A stretch of DNA of 64,000 bases from Dietzia aurantiaca (GCF_021033825.1 NZ_JAIFXZ010000017.1:1-64000); one strand, 5' to 3'; positions 17,728 through 27,518 are shown, counted from the stretch's first letter. The notes: generated from the sequence alone by a model not told the origin. Numbers and translations: made by a program.

Positions 17728-19728
17728 ATGGAACACCGAGGCCACCACGAGGCAGGCGGCGAGATCGAGCGGTCGGTCGCAGCACTTGCGGACCCGCGTG
17801 GCCTGGAATGCCTGCAGCGCATCATCCTGCCGCGGGCCGGTGAGCCGCTGGACGTGCGGTCGCTGTACCTGGAAGAGGCGTCCACCAACGCCCGGCGCGC
17901 GCATTCGTCCAGCCGCACCACGCTGAGCATCGGCGCGGACAGCGAGGTCTCGTTCGCCACCTACTTCAACGCGTTCGCCGCCGCGTACTGGCGCCGGTGG
18001 ACCGTGCTGGACTCCGTCGTCCTACGCCTGACCGTCCGCGGCGCGGGGCGGGTGGACCTCTACCGCTCCAAGATCGACGGCTCGCGCATCGCGATCACCG
18101 GCGACGTCGTGGGCAGCCCCGGCGACACCGACCGCGTGACCACGGTCGAGTTTGTCTGCGACCTCGGCCCGTTCGAGGACGGCGGCTGGATCTGGTTCGA
18201 CCTCACCTCCGACACGGACGTCGAGCTGCTGGCCGGTGGCTGGTACTCGGCCGTCGCCGCGCCGGAGACCCGGCCCGACGCCGGACCCGACGGCCGGCCC
18301 GACCCGTCGGTGCAGGTGCCCAACGACCGGCGCGTCACGATCGGCATCCCCACCTTCAACCGCCCGGGCGACGCCGTGGCCGCGCTGGAGGCCCTGACCT
18401 CCGACCCGCAGGTCGACGCCGTGATCGATGCGGTGCTCATGCCCGACCAGGGCGACCGCAAGGTGCGGGACGAGCCGGGCTTCACCGAGGCCGCCGAGGC
18501 GCTGGGCGACCGGCTGCGGATCTTCGACCAGCCCAACCTCGGCGGTTCCGGTGGGTACAGCCGCATCATGTACGAGGCCCGTCGCCTCACCGACTCGCCC
18601 TACATCCTGTACATGGACGACGACATCGAGATCGAGCCCGACTCGATCCTGCGCGCGCTGGCCTTCGCCCGGTTCTCCACCGTGCCGATGCTCGTCGGCG
18701 GGCAGATGCTCAACCTGCAGGAGCGCAGCCACCTCCACACCATGGGTGAGGTGGTCGGCGGCCACGACTTCATGTGGACCGCTGCCCCGCACGCGGACTA
18801 CGACTACGACTTCTCCACGTACCCGCTGACGGACCGCGACAACCCCAAGCCGCTGCACCGCCGCATCGACGTGGACTACAACGGCTGGTGGATGTGCCTC
18901 ATCCCGCGTGTGGTCGCCGAGAAGATCGGGCAGCCGCTGCCGCTGTTCATCAAGTGGGACGACGCCGAGTACGGGCTCCGCGCCCGCCGGGCCGGGCACC
19001 CCACCGTCACCATGCCCGGTGTGGCGATCTGGCACATGGCGTGGTCCGACAAGGACGACGCGATCGACTGGCAGGCGTACTTCCACCTGCGCAACCGCCT
19101 CGTGGTGGCCTCGCTCTACCACGACGGCGATCACAAGGGGATCATGCAGTCCAGCCTCAAGGCGCTGGTCAAGCACCTGGTGTGCCTCGAGTACTCGACC
19201 GTGGCCATCCAGATCGAGGCGATCCGCGACTTCCTGCGCGGCCCCGAGGCGCTGTACGAGCTGCTGCCCACGGCGCTGCCCAAGGTCCGGTCGATGCGCG
19301 CCGGGTTCCCGGACGCCGTCGTCGTCCCCTCCGCCGTCGACCTACCCGCCCCGTCAGGCGGGCCCGCCGGCATCCACACCGAACCCAAGGGCAGGGCTCG
19401 CAAGGTCATCGCCCTGGCCAAGGGCCTGGCCCACACGTTGTCCCGCGACGACAAGGCGCACCACGAGGTGCCGCAGGCCAACTTCCCTCCGGTCGAGGCG
19501 CGCTGGTACTCGCTCAGCCGTGTCGACGGCGCCACCGTCACCACCGCGGACGGCCGCGGGGTCGTCTACCGCAAGCGCGACCGGGACAAGGCCGCAGCCC
19601 TGTTCAAGGAGTCCGCGGCCCTGCATCGTGAGTTGTACCGTCGATTCCCCGAGATGCGCCGCCGCTACCGCCGGGCGCACGCCGAACTCGTGACCAAGGA
19701 GGCCTGGAGCCGTGTCTTCGACGCCTGA
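17728..19728 (+). CDS. glfT2: galactofuranosyltransferase GlfT2
   Basis: A 666-residue processive galactofuranosyltransferase that elongates the arabinogalactan galactan with alternating beta-1,5 and beta-1,6 bonds. The N-terminal beta-sandwich starts around ILPRAGEPLDVR. The GT-A domain has FNRPGD, NLGGSGGYSR, the metal-binding DDD of MDDDIEIEP, WWMCLIPR, KWDDAEYGLR (catalytic Asp) and IWHMAW. The C-terminal helices match Rv3808c, which has 637 residues. ATG 17728 is my choice; ATG 17677 in frame is possible. Its end overlaps the PAP2 gene by 17 nt, starting an operon glfT2-PAP2-ubiA-aftB. Confidence 0.94.
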   Translation: MEHRGHHEAGGEIERSVAALADPRGLECLQRIILPRAGEPLDVRSLYLEEASTNARRAHSSSRTTLSIGADSEVSFATYFNAFAAAYWRRWTVLDSVVLRLTVRGAGRVDLYRSKIDGSRIAITGDVVGSPGDTDRVTTVEFVCDLGPFEDGGWIWFDLTSDTDVELLAGGWYSAVAAPETRPDAGPDGRPDPSVQVPNDRRVTIGIPTFNRPGDAVAALEALTSDPQVDAVIDAVLMPDQGDRKVRDEPGFTEAAEALGDRLRIFDQPNLGGSGGYSRIMYEARRLTDSPYILYMDDDIEIEPDSILRALAFARFSTVPMLVGGQMLNLQERSHLHTMGEVVGGHDFMWTAAPHADYDYDFSTYPLTDRDNPKPLHRRIDVDYNGWWMCLIPRVVAEKIGQPLPLFIKWDDAEYGLRARRAGHPTVTMPGVAIWHMAWSDKDDAIDWQAYFHLRNRLVVASLYHDGDHKGIMQSSLKALVKHLVCLEYSTVAIQIEAIRDFLRGPEALYELLPTALPKVRSMRAGFPDAVVVPSAVDLPAPSGGPAGIHTEPKGRARKVIALAKGLAHTLSRDDKAHHEVPQANFPPVEARWYSLSRVDGATVTTADGRGVVYRKRDRDKAAALFKESAALHRELYRRFPEMRRRYRRAHAELVTKEAWSRVFDA

Positions 19729-20377
19729 CCCCGCCACACCGGCCACGGCCGGAGTGTCCGCCGGACATGGGGCGACGCCGACGGTCGAGATCCCCGTGCC
19801 GACCGGCGAGGTGCGGCTCCTCTCCGGGATCCAGCGACGACTGCTCGCCGTGCCCGGGTCGCGGGAGGCCGCCGTGACGCTCTCGCATGTCGGTGAGCAC
19901 GCCCTGGGCTGGATGGCGATTGCCGGCGCCGGAATGGTGCTCGACCCCGCCCGCCGGGGCCGGTGGGCGATGGTCGGGGTGGGGACCTTCGGCGCGCACG
20001 CCACCTCCGTCGTGCTCAAGCGTGTCGTCCGGCGCAGGCGCCCCGACCACCCGAGCGTGGCGGTGGGCGTCGGAACGCCCTCGAAGCTGAGCTTCCCCTC
20101 CTCCCATGCCACGTCGACCACCGCGTTCGCCCTGCTCGCGGGGTCGGTCAGCGGCGTGCCGATCGCCCCGGCACTCGTGCCGGTGATGCTGGCGTCCAGG
20201 CTCGTGCTCGGAGTCCACTACCCTTCTGATGTGCTCGCCGGCGCCACGGTCGGTGCGGGCTGCGCTGCGCTCACCCGCGCTGTATGGCCCACTGCGGCCG
20301 TCCAGCGCGTGTTGCCCGAGGCGTTGCGCGAGGCCGAGGCGGGCCCAGGCACCACTGAGAATCCCGAGGAGAATTGA
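19712..20377 (+). CDS. PAP2-family phosphatase (decaprenol-phosphate pathway)
   Basis: A 221-residue membrane phosphatase of the PAP2 superfamily with all three motifs: KRVVRRRRP, PSSHA (catalytic His) and SRLVLGVHYPSDV. By position it is the Rv3807c equivalent, proposed to dephosphorylate decaprenyl-phosphoryl-phosphoribose before epimerisation by DprE1/DprE2; that role is inferred from the literature on the locus. GTG 19712 has AAGGAGG upstream within the glfT2 end. Its stop overlaps the ubiA start (TGATG). Confidence 0.85.
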   Translation: MSSTPDPATPATAGVSAGHGATPTVEIPVPTGEVRLLSGIQRRLLAVPGSREAAVTLSHVGEHALGWMAIAGAGMVLDPARRGRWAMVGVGTFGAHATSVVLKRVVRRRRPDHPSVAVGVGTPSKLSFPSSHATSTTAFALLAGSVSGVPIAPALVPVMLASRLVLGVHYPSDVLAGATVGAGCAALTRAVWPTAAVQRVLPEALREAEAGPGTTENPEEN

Positions 20378-21411
20378 TGACCGATCAGACCGGAGCCCCG
20401 GCAGCCCGGGGCGGGGGAGATCACCAGCTCTTCGGCGCCGAGCCGCACACGGCCAACGAGATCGACGACATCGCGGAGGCGGAGGAGGAGGCCAAGGGTG
20501 CCCCGCCCAAGAACCTCCTCGACGGGATGATCAAGGCGCTCCGTCCGCGCCAGTGGGTCAAGAACGTCCTCGTGATCGCCGCCCCCGCGGCGGCCGGCTC
20601 GCAGACCCTGACCGACTCGTCGGTCCTGTTCTCGGTCTTCATCGCGTTCGTGGCCTTCTGCATGGCCGCGTCGAGCGTGTACCTCATCAATGACGCGATG
20701 GACGTCGAGGCCGACCGCGCCCACCCGACCAAGCGGTTCCGTCCCATCGCCGCCGGCGTCCTGCCCGTCGGACTGGCGTACGGCATGGCGGTGGTGCTCA
20801 TCATCGCGGCGCTGGTCATCTCCGTGCTCTTCGCACACCCGGCGCTGGCGATCGTCGTGGCCGTGTACATCGTGCTGCAGCTCATGTACTGCTTCGGTCT
20901 CAAGCACCAGCCGGTGCTCGACATCGCGTTCGTCTCCTCCGGCTTCCTGCTGCGCGCGGTGGCCGGCGGCGCGGCGGCCGAGGTCGCCATCTCACAGTGG
21001 TTCCTGCTGGTCATGGCCTTCGGCTCGCTGTTCATGGCGGCCGGCAAGCGGTACGCGGAGTTGAGCCTCCACCTGAAGACCGGCGCCAAGATCCGCAAGG
21101 CGCTCGAGAGCTATACGCCCACCTACCTGCGCTTCGTGTGGACGTTGTCGGCCACCGTGCTGGTGCTCTGTTACGCGCTGTGGGCCTACGACCGCGGCTC
21201 GGATCCGGGCCAGCCGGCCGGTGCCGCGATCTGGCTCCAGATCTCGATCGTCCCGTTCACCATCGCCGTCCTGCGCTACGCCGTGGACGTCGACGCGGCC
21301 CAGGCCGGCGAGCCGGAGGACATCGCCCTGGGCGACCGGGTCCTGCAGATCCTGGCCGCCCTGTGGGTGCTGGCCGTGGTGATCGGCGTCTACATCGTCC
21401 CGGCGATCTGA
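20377..21411 (+). CDS. ubiA: decaprenyl-phosphate phosphoribosyltransferase (UbiA)
   Basis: A 344-residue UbiA-superfamily enzyme transferring 5-phosphoribose from PRPP to decaprenyl phosphate, the first step towards decaprenyl-phospho-arabinose. An acidic N-terminus of about 45 residues is followed by seven to nine membrane helices. The first Asp-rich motif NDAMDVEADRAHPTKRFRPIAAG is present (about residues 107-129), as is DIAFVSSGFLLRA. ATG 20377 has GGAGAA 5 nt upstream; the TTG at 20374 is less likely. In the glfT2 operon; matches Rv3806c. Confidence 0.93.
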   Translation: MTDQTGAPAARGGGDHQLFGAEPHTANEIDDIAEAEEEAKGAPPKNLLDGMIKALRPRQWVKNVLVIAAPAAAGSQTLTDSSVLFSVFIAFVAFCMAASSVYLINDAMDVEADRAHPTKRFRPIAAGVLPVGLAYGMAVVLIIAALVISVLFAHPALAIVVAVYIVLQLMYCFGLKHQPVLDIAFVSSGFLLRAVAGGAAAEVAISQWFLLVMAFGSLFMAAGKRYAELSLHLKTGAKIRKALESYTPTYLRFVWTLSATVLVLCYALWAYDRGSDPGQPAGAAIWLQISIVPFTIAVLRYAVDVDAAQAGEPEDIALGDRVLQILAALWVLAVVIGVYIVPAI

Positions 21412-21425
21412 CCCCGGCTCTGGCG

Positions 21426-23453
21426 ATGACGGAAGTGGCGGCGGGCAGGTCTCGCCGGTGGTCCGGGACGGCCTTCTGGGCCGGCGTGGCCGTGGTGGTG
21501 GCGATCTTCTTCGCGGGCGCCTGGCAGCGGCGGTGGATCGCCGACGACGGCCTGATCGTCCTGCGTACCGTCCGCAACCTCATCGCGGGCAACGGGCCGG
21601 TGTTCAACGCCGGCGAGCGCGTGGAGTCCAACACCTCCACGCTGTGGACCTATCTCATCTACCTCACCCACGAGGTCGTGGGTTTCCGGCTCGAGCTCGT
21701 CGCCCTGGGCCTGGCGCTCACCCTGAGCATGGCCGCGGTGGTGTGCGCGATGCTCGGCACCCGCGTCATGTACCGCGGCACCCGCCGAGCCCCCGCCGGC
21801 GTGCCCATGCTCCTGCTGCCGTTCGGCGTGCTCATCTACGTGATGCTGCCCCCGGCGCGCGATTTCGCCAGCTCGGGCCTGGAGACGGGTCTGGTGATCT
21901 GTTGGATCGGCGTCATGTGGCTGGGAATGCAGCTGTGGGCGCGGGCCGGGCATCGCGAGTACCGGTTCGGTCTGCCCGCCCCGGGCGTGGCGGCGCTGGC
22001 GTTCATCGCGGGCCTGGGCCCGCTGGTGCGGCCGGAGATGGCCATCGCGGCGGCGGTCTTCCTCGCGCTCATGGCGGCCGCGCGCCAGTCGTGGCGGCAC
22101 CTGGGCTGGTTGGTGGCGATCGCCGGCGCCGTGCCCGTGCTCTACCAGCTGTGGCGCATGTCGTATTATGCGCTGCCGTACCCGCTCACCGCGGTGGCCA
22201 AGGACGCGGGCGGCTCCAAGTGGGGTCGCGGTCTGGAGTACCTGTGGGATCTGCTGTCGCCGTATGCGCTATTGGTGCCGATCGCGGTGGTGCTGGTCGC
22301 GGGCCTGGTCTCGCTCTGGGCGGTCACGAATCCGCGACCCGGAGCGTGGATCCGCTACTTCCGCAATGGGGGCGGATCCGCCGACGCGGTGGCGGATCAG
22401 GGCGACGACGCCGCTCGCGATGACCAAGGCGACGACGACGCCGTCAGCCGGTTGAACCGTCTACGGGGCGGGGTGCGCTCCACCCCGGTCGTCACCGTCG
22501 CGTTCCTCGCGGTGGCCCTGATCATGTTGCTCTACGTCACCCGCGTCGGCGGCGACTTCATGCACGGCCGTGTGCTGCTGCCATCGCTGTTCCTGTTCCT
22601 GCTGCCGGTCTCGGTGGTGCCGCTGCCGATCGGGCCGCCGCGCGGGGAGCGGGACGGGAGGGTGCGCCGCGTGGCGGTGCCCGTGGTCGCGGCGGCGTGG
22701 CTCGTCGTCGTCGGCTGGGCGGTGGCCGTCGAGGTCACCCAGGACCCCTTCCGCGAGGAGCCCGAGTCCATCACGGCGGCCGGGATCGTGGACGAGCGCC
22801 AGTTCTACATCCAGCGCACCGGCCACCGCCACCCGCTGCTGGCGGAGGACTACCTCGACTTCCCGCGGATGCGCGCGCTGGTGCGGGACGTCTCGACCAA
22901 TCGGACGGGCGCGGTGTTCCTGCCGGTGCCGGGGTTCCAGGACCGTTGGGATGTGGTGTCGTATGACCGGCCCATGCCGGGGCTGGCGCCGTTCGAGCTG
23001 CCCGACGACCCGATCAAGACCGTGGTGTTCCTCAACCTCGGCATGACGAGCATGAATCTGCCGCTCGACGTCAAGGTCTACGACACCGTGGGCCTCGCCT
23101 CGCCGCTGGCCGCCCACACGGACCGCATGGAGGACGGGCGGATCGGGCACGACAAGTTCCTCCCGTACGACTGGGTGATGGCGTCCACCGGGGTGGTCGA
23201 GGATCCTGTGAACTTCCCCCGGTGGATCGACGTCAACTGGGTGAACCAGGCCGAGGTGGCTCTGCAGTGTTCTGCGACACAGGCGCTCATCGAGTCGTAT
23301 TCCGCGCCGCTGACTCCTGAGCGACGGTGGTCAAACCTCGTGAACGCATTCTCATTCGCCGAGTACCGGATGAACAGAATCCCTGCATACGAGGTCCAGA
23401 GGTGTGGTCTGCCCATGCCGGAGGAAGTGGAGAAGTATCAGGGCACTAGGTAG
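21426..23453 (+). CDS. aftB: terminal beta-1,2-arabinofuranosyltransferase AftB
   Basis: A 675-residue GT-C enzyme adding the terminal beta-1,2 arabinofuranose residues that receive mycolates, using decaprenyl-phospho-arabinose. The N-terminal helix is followed by the GT-C acidic motif ADDGLIVLR and the loop GPVFNAGERVESNTSTLW, as in Rv3805c. About ten membrane helices precede a periplasmic C-terminal domain. A loop of about 30 residues (about 315-345) very rich in Asp/Gly sits between helices and looks like an expansion relative to mycobacteria (627 residues). It starts 14 nt after ubiA. Confidence 0.9.
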   Translation: MTEVAAGRSRRWSGTAFWAGVAVVVAIFFAGAWQRRWIADDGLIVLRTVRNLIAGNGPVFNAGERVESNTSTLWTYLIYLTHEVVGFRLELVALGLALTLSMAAVVCAMLGTRVMYRGTRRAPAGVPMLLLPFGVLIYVMLPPARDFASSGLETGLVICWIGVMWLGMQLWARAGHREYRFGLPAPGVAALAFIAGLGPLVRPEMAIAAAVFLALMAAARQSWRHLGWLVAIAGAVPVLYQLWRMSYYALPYPLTAVAKDAGGSKWGRGLEYLWDLLSPYALLVPIAVVLVAGLVSLWAVTNPRPGAWIRYFRNGGGSADAVADQGDDAARDDQGDDDAVSRLNRLRGGVRSTPVVTVAFLAVALIMLLYVTRVGGDFMHGRVLLPSLFLFLLPVSVVPLPIGPPRGERDGRVRRVAVPVVAAAWLVVVGWAVAVEVTQDPFREEPESITAAGIVDERQFYIQRTGHRHPLLAEDYLDFPRMRALVRDVSTNRTGAVFLPVPGFQDRWDVVSYDRPMPGLAPFELPDDPIKTVVFLNLGMTSMNLPLDVKVYDTVGLASPLAAHTDRMEDGRIGHDKFLPYDWVMASTGVVEDPVNFPRWIDVNWVNQAEVALQCSATQALIESYSAPLTPERRWSNLVNAFSFAEYRMNRIPAYEVQRCGLPMPEEVEKYQGTR

Positions 23454-23638
23454 GGTGGCGCCTGCTGTTGTCTCGGAACGGTAACGGCAGGGGATCAAAA
23501 TGGTCCCCGACCTGTAACACCTGTCCCATAGTGCGCGACAGTATTCATGTCGCAGTTCCGGCCCTCCCTGGTGGGGTCGGTCCGATGGACGTCACCGATG
23601 CCTCCCGGGGCACCAGGAACGAACAAAGGAACCAACGA

Positions 23639-24781
23639 ATGTCCCATTCCACCCTCCGGCGCAGGTTCGCTGCCGGGCTCACCGCGATGGCGACCGCCGC
23701 CGGGCTCATGGCCGGCGCCCCGGCCCTCGTCAACGCGCAGGCGACCGAGCCGGGCTCGTCGGCCAGCCTCGGCTCCGCCGGTTCGGCCGAGGCGCCGGCC
23801 GCGGCCCCGGCCGCTGCCCCGGCTGCCATGCCGTTCGGTGGAAATGAGGATCCGGACGGTCAGCGTGGTCGGCTGCGTGCCGGGTGCGTCTACGACGCGG
23901 TCCAGTCCTGGGTCCAGCTGTGCGAGGTCTGGTCGCCGTCGATGAACCGGCACATCAAGGTGCAGGTCCAGCCGGCCCGTCAGGGCGGGGGCAACGCCGG
24001 CCTGTACCTGCTCGACGGCCTGCGTGCGCGGGATGACTGGAATGCCTGGACCCACGACGCCCAGGCGCAGCGCATCTTCCTCATGGACAACATCACTCTG
24101 GTCATGCCCGTCGGTGGCCAGGTCTCCTTCTACTCCGACTGGGAGCGGCCCATCAACCTGGGCGGCAACCTGCTCGAGTACAAGTACGAGACGTTCCTGA
24201 CGCAGGAGCTGCCCGGCTACCTGCAGCGGGAGTTCGGCGTGTCCCCGAACAACAACGCCATCGCCGGTCTGTCGATGGGCGGCTCGGCGGCCGCGACGCT
24301 GGCCGCCAACCACCCGAACCAGTTCAAGCAGGTCTCGGTGTTCTCCGGCTACATGAACCCAACCGCCCCGGGGATGTACTCGATGATCCCGCTGGCAATG
24401 TTCGACCAGTGCAAGTGTGATCCTTTCGCCATGTGGGGCCTTCCGGGCTCCCCGGCCTGGGGCAGGAACGATCCGCTGCTCAACGCGGACAAGCTGCGGA
24501 ACATCCCGATGTACATCACCGCCGGCTCGGCGATCCCCGGTCAGTACGACCAGCCTTCCAGCCTGCAGGGCGTGTTCAACACGTTCAACGGTGTCATCCT
24601 CGAGGGGCTGTCCCGCGGTTCGACCCTGGCGTTCCAGAACACCATGAACGCCGCGTCCAACCGGGCGGTCTTCAACTACCGCGCCACGGGTATCCACGGC
24701 TGGGGTTATTGGAACGACGACCTCATCGACGCCCGTTCCACTCAGATCCTCGACGTGATGAACGCGTACTCGACCTACTGA
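23639..24781 (+). CDS. mycolyltransferase (antigen 85 family)
   Basis: A 380-residue exported mycolyltransferase that moves mycolate from trehalose monomycolate to arabinogalactan or to a second trehalose monomycolate. The signal peptide ends near VNAQA (about 37-41), followed by an Ala/Pro/Ser linker. The esterase core has LLDGLRARDD, the nucleophile elbow GLSMGGS, and the terminal histidine HGWGYWND. Four cysteines, including CKCDP, are unusual for the family and may pair. AAAGGA lies 9 nt before ATG 23639. A 5' leader of about 185 nt separates it from aftB. Equivalent position to fbpA (Rv3804c). Confidence 0.9.
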   Translation: MSHSTLRRRFAAGLTAMATAAGLMAGAPALVNAQATEPGSSASLGSAGSAEAPAAAPAAAPAAMPFGGNEDPDGQRGRLRAGCVYDAVQSWVQLCEVWSPSMNRHIKVQVQPARQGGGNAGLYLLDGLRARDDWNAWTHDAQAQRIFLMDNITLVMPVGGQVSFYSDWERPINLGGNLLEYKYETFLTQELPGYLQREFGVSPNNNAIAGLSMGGSAAATLAANHPNQFKQVSVFSGYMNPTAPGMYSMIPLAMFDQCKCDPFAMWGLPGSPAWGRNDPLLNADKLRNIPMYITAGSAIPGQYDQPSSLQGVFNTFNGVILEGLSRGSTLAFQNTMNAASNRAVFNYRATGIHGWGYWNDDLIDARSTQILDVMNAYSTY

Positions 24782-24861
24782 TGGTCGGCGGCGTCCCGAG
24801 GGGCGTCTTCCGGCGAATAATGGACGGATTCGGCTGATCCCAGCGAGTCCTCACCCGTCAC

Positions 24862-24901
24862 ACCGGGGCCCCGCGCGTAGATTCACGTGCGGGGCCCCGG
24901 T
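24862..24901. terminator. 13-bp perfect stem hairpin
   Basis: ACCGGGGCCCCGC (24862-24874) pairs perfectly with GCGGGGCCCCGGT (24889-24901) around a 14-nt loop, 81 nt after the first mycolyltransferase. Probable terminator. The loop contains TAGATT (24878-24883), a possible -10 for the next gene. Confidence 0.65.
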
Positions 24902-25051
24902 CGTATCCGGCCGCCGGGCTCGGCCGTGGAAGGGGAAACCACGGACGCGCCATGGACTCAGGGCCCCGGAGTCCGGAGCCGCCGGCTGATGCCGGCCGTT
25001 CACTCACGGGATCCGTTTCCAGTCGACGCGGCAAGGAAGAGAACAGACACC

Positions 25052-26995
25052 ATGGCGACCCCCAGCGCATATGTGAGCCCCCGCAGCCGGTGGGCGTCCC
25101 TCGTCGCGGTACCGCTCGTGGCGGGCATGGTGGGCTCCGGCCTCGTCGTGACGCCCCTCGCCGGCGCCCAGGAGACGCCGGTCCGCCCGAGCCCGAGCCA
25201 GGAGGCCCCGGCGCGGGCCACTCCCGCGCCGAACCCGGAGAACGCTCCGGACGCGCCGACCCTGCAGGTGCCGGACGACCTGCCGACCGGCGTGCGGCTG
25301 GACCGCGTGGAGTGGAAGTCCGCGAACCGGGTCGCACTGTGGGTGCAGTCGCCGGCCATGGACGAGGCCGTGCAGGTGCAGTTGATGCTGCCGGCCACCT
25401 GGAACTCCGAGCCGGATCGCACCTACCCCTCGCTGTTGCTCCTCGACGGCCTGCGGGCCCGGGATGACGCGAGTGGCTGGACCCTCGAGACCAAGATCTC
25501 GCAGTTCTTCGACGCCAAGAACGCGGTGATCGTCCTGCCGATCGGCGGCGAGTCGAGCTTCTACACCGACTGGGTCGCAGACGCCAAGGGCGAGCAGTAC
25601 CAGTGGGAGACCTTCCTGATGCAGGAGCTCCCGCCTCTGCTGCAGCGTGAATGGCGTGTCGGCGACAAGCACGGGGTCGCCGGCCTGTCCATGGGTGGCA
25701 CGGCCGCGATGATGCTCGCCCAGCGGTACCCGGACTACTTCCAGTTCGCGGCCAGCTACTCGGGATTCCTCGACACCACCAGCTTCGGCATGCCGGAGGC
25801 CATCAAGGTCGCCATGCAGGACGCCGGTGGCTACCCGGCCGAGAGCATGTGGGGTCCGCTCGGCTCGACGCGCTGGCAGGAGCAGGACCCCAAGCTCCAC
25901 GCCGCCAAGATGCGGGAGCAGACCGTGTACGTCTCCGCGGGCAGTGGCAACACCGGGCCCTGGGACGAGCCGTCCGGCCTCCCGGGGATCCCCACCAACT
26001 TCCCCGGCTACGGTCTCGAGCTGTTGTCGCGGATGACCACCCAGACCTTCGTCAACCGCGCCCGCGAGGCCGGGGTCAACGTCACCGCCAATTTCCGGCC
26101 CTCCGGGACCCATACGTGGCCCTACTGGCAGTTCGAGATGACCCAGGCGTGGCCGCAGTACGCGACCGCGGTGGGCATCGCGAACGTCGAGCCCCCGTGC
26201 GCGGCCGAGGGCGAGATCGCCCGCCTGGCCGAGCGTGAGCCGGGTCTGGGTCCGTGCCTGACCAACGAGTACGACGTCCGCGGCGGTAAGGCCACGGACT
26301 TCCGCTTCGGCCAGGTGTTCTGGTCCCAGCAGACCGGGGCGCACGCGGTCCTCGGTGCGATCGGCGCGGCCTACCAGTCCGAGGACGGCCCGGCCGGTTC
26401 GCTCGGGCTACCCACCTCGGGTGAGAACACGACCCCCGACGGCAAGGGCCGGTACTCGGATTTCCAGAACGGCGTCATCTACTGGTCGCCCACCACCGGA
26501 GCCCACGCCGTCCGGGGCGCCATCCGCGCCATGTGGCAGGAGCAGGGGGCCGAGCGCGGGGACCTCGGCTACCCGACCACCGACGAGATCGCCAACCCCA
26601 ACAAGCCGGGCGTCGTCCAGGGCTTCCAGGGCGGCACGGTCTACTGGTCCGAGGAGACCGGGCCGAAGGTCGTCGAGGGCGAGATCCTCAAGACCTACCG
26701 TGAGGCCGGGGCGGAGAACTCGGCCCTCGGTTACCCCACGACCGACGAGATCGCACTGAGCTCGCGGGGCGGTGCGTTCAGCCGCTTCCAGGGTGGCTAC
26801 ATCTACTGGTCGCGTGGCACCGGGGCCCACGTGATCCCGCGCGGTCCGATCTTCGATGCCTGGGGCACGGTCGACTACGAGCGCGGCCGCCTCGGTTATC
26901 CGACCGGCCCGGTGCGCACCACGCGTGACGGCCAGGTGATGGACTTCGAGGGTGGCCAGATCACCGTCTCAGGCGGTCGGGCGGAGATCTCGTGA
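25052..26995 (+). CDS. mycolyltransferase with C-terminal LGFP repeats
   Basis: A 647-residue exported protein. A signal peptide (about 12-42, ending AGAQE) is followed by a Pro-rich linker. The antigen-85-type esterase domain (about 75-370) has LLDGLRARDD, GLSMGGT and SGTHTWPYW as nucleophile and histidine segments. Four LGFP-like repeats follow (about 400-640): SLGLPTS, DLGYPTTDE, ALGYPTTDE and RLGYPTGP. This composition recalls the PS1-type mycolyltransferases of corynebacteria, where LGFP modules are thought to hold the enzyme in the wall. AAGGAA precedes the ATG. The stop overlaps the next lipoprotein gene by 4 nt. Confidence 0.9.
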   Translation: MATPSAYVSPRSRWASLVAVPLVAGMVGSGLVVTPLAGAQETPVRPSPSQEAPARATPAPNPENAPDAPTLQVPDDLPTGVRLDRVEWKSANRVALWVQSPAMDEAVQVQLMLPATWNSEPDRTYPSLLLLDGLRARDDASGWTLETKISQFFDAKNAVIVLPIGGESSFYTDWVADAKGEQYQWETFLMQELPPLLQREWRVGDKHGVAGLSMGGTAAMMLAQRYPDYFQFAASYSGFLDTTSFGMPEAIKVAMQDAGGYPAESMWGPLGSTRWQEQDPKLHAAKMREQTVYVSAGSGNTGPWDEPSGLPGIPTNFPGYGLELLSRMTTQTFVNRAREAGVNVTANFRPSGTHTWPYWQFEMTQAWPQYATAVGIANVEPPCAAEGEIARLAEREPGLGPCLTNEYDVRGGKATDFRFGQVFWSQQTGAHAVLGAIGAAYQSEDGPAGSLGLPTSGENTTPDGKGRYSDFQNGVIYWSPTTGAHAVRGAIRAMWQEQGAERGDLGYPTTDEIANPNKPGVVQGFQGGTVYWSEETGPKVVEGEILKTYREAGAENSALGYPTTDEIALSSRGGAFSRFQGGYIYWSRGTGAHVIPRGPIFDAWGTVDYERGRLGYPTGPVRTTRDGQVMDFEGGQITVSGGRAEIS

Positions 26996-27483
26996 GGGCG
27001 CGCGTGACGGGCCTGGGTGCCGTCCTGATCGTCACCGGCGGCATGCTCGCCGCCTGCGGTGGCGGCGATTCGACGGTGTCCGGTGTGCCGGACTCCGAGA
27101 CCCTGGCCCCGCCGCCCGGGGGTAGCGCCCCGACCTCCTCCAGGGTGCCTGCCTCCGAGGACTCCGGCCGGTTCACCGAGGCGCCCGCCCCCGTCGCCTC
27201 GGACGCCTCCGGGTTCGACGGCCCCGCCGTGGGGGCGCGGGAACGCGGCTACCTGGAAACCCTCGACCGCGAGGGCATCGAGACCGGGGAGCTGCAGGAC
27301 CCGCTGGTCGCTGCGGGGAACACCATCTGCCGGATCCGGACCACCGGCGGTGCCGCGGAGGAGACCACGACCATCGCCGACGCGGTCGCGGGCCAGATCG
27401 TGGCGGGCGGCTACTCGGATCTCGAGGTCGATCAGGTGTCCCGGATCGTCGTGGACGCCTCCGCCGGCCAGCTCTGCCCGTAG
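26992..27483 (+). CDS. DUF732 lipoprotein
   Basis: A 163-residue lipoprotein with signal peptide and lipobox LAAC (Cys about 23), a Ser/Pro linker, and a C-terminal DUF732-type domain (about 83-163): YLETLDREGI, AAGNTICR and SAGQLCP, with the two cysteines placed for a disulfide. Function unknown; DUF732 proteins are abundant secreted proteins in mycobacteria. GTG 26992 overlaps the mycolyltransferase stop, so translational coupling ties it to that enzyme. Confidence 0.75.
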   Translation: MRARVTGLGAVLIVTGGMLAACGGGDSTVSGVPDSETLAPPPGGSAPTSSRVPASEDSGRFTEAPAPVASDASGFDGPAVGARERGYLETLDREGIETGELQDPLVAAGNTICRIRTTGGAAEETTTIADAVAGQIVAGGYSDLEVDQVSRIVVDASAGQLCP

Positions 27484-27488
27484 CCGGA

Positions 27489-27518
27489 GGCGCCCCGCGG
27501 CGGTGCGTGAGGGGCGCC
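27489..27518. terminator. 8-bp stem hairpin after the lipoprotein gene
   Basis: GGCGCCCC (27489-27496) pairs with GGGGCGCC (27511-27518) around a 14-nt loop, 5 nt after the stop codon. Probable terminator. Confidence 0.55.
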
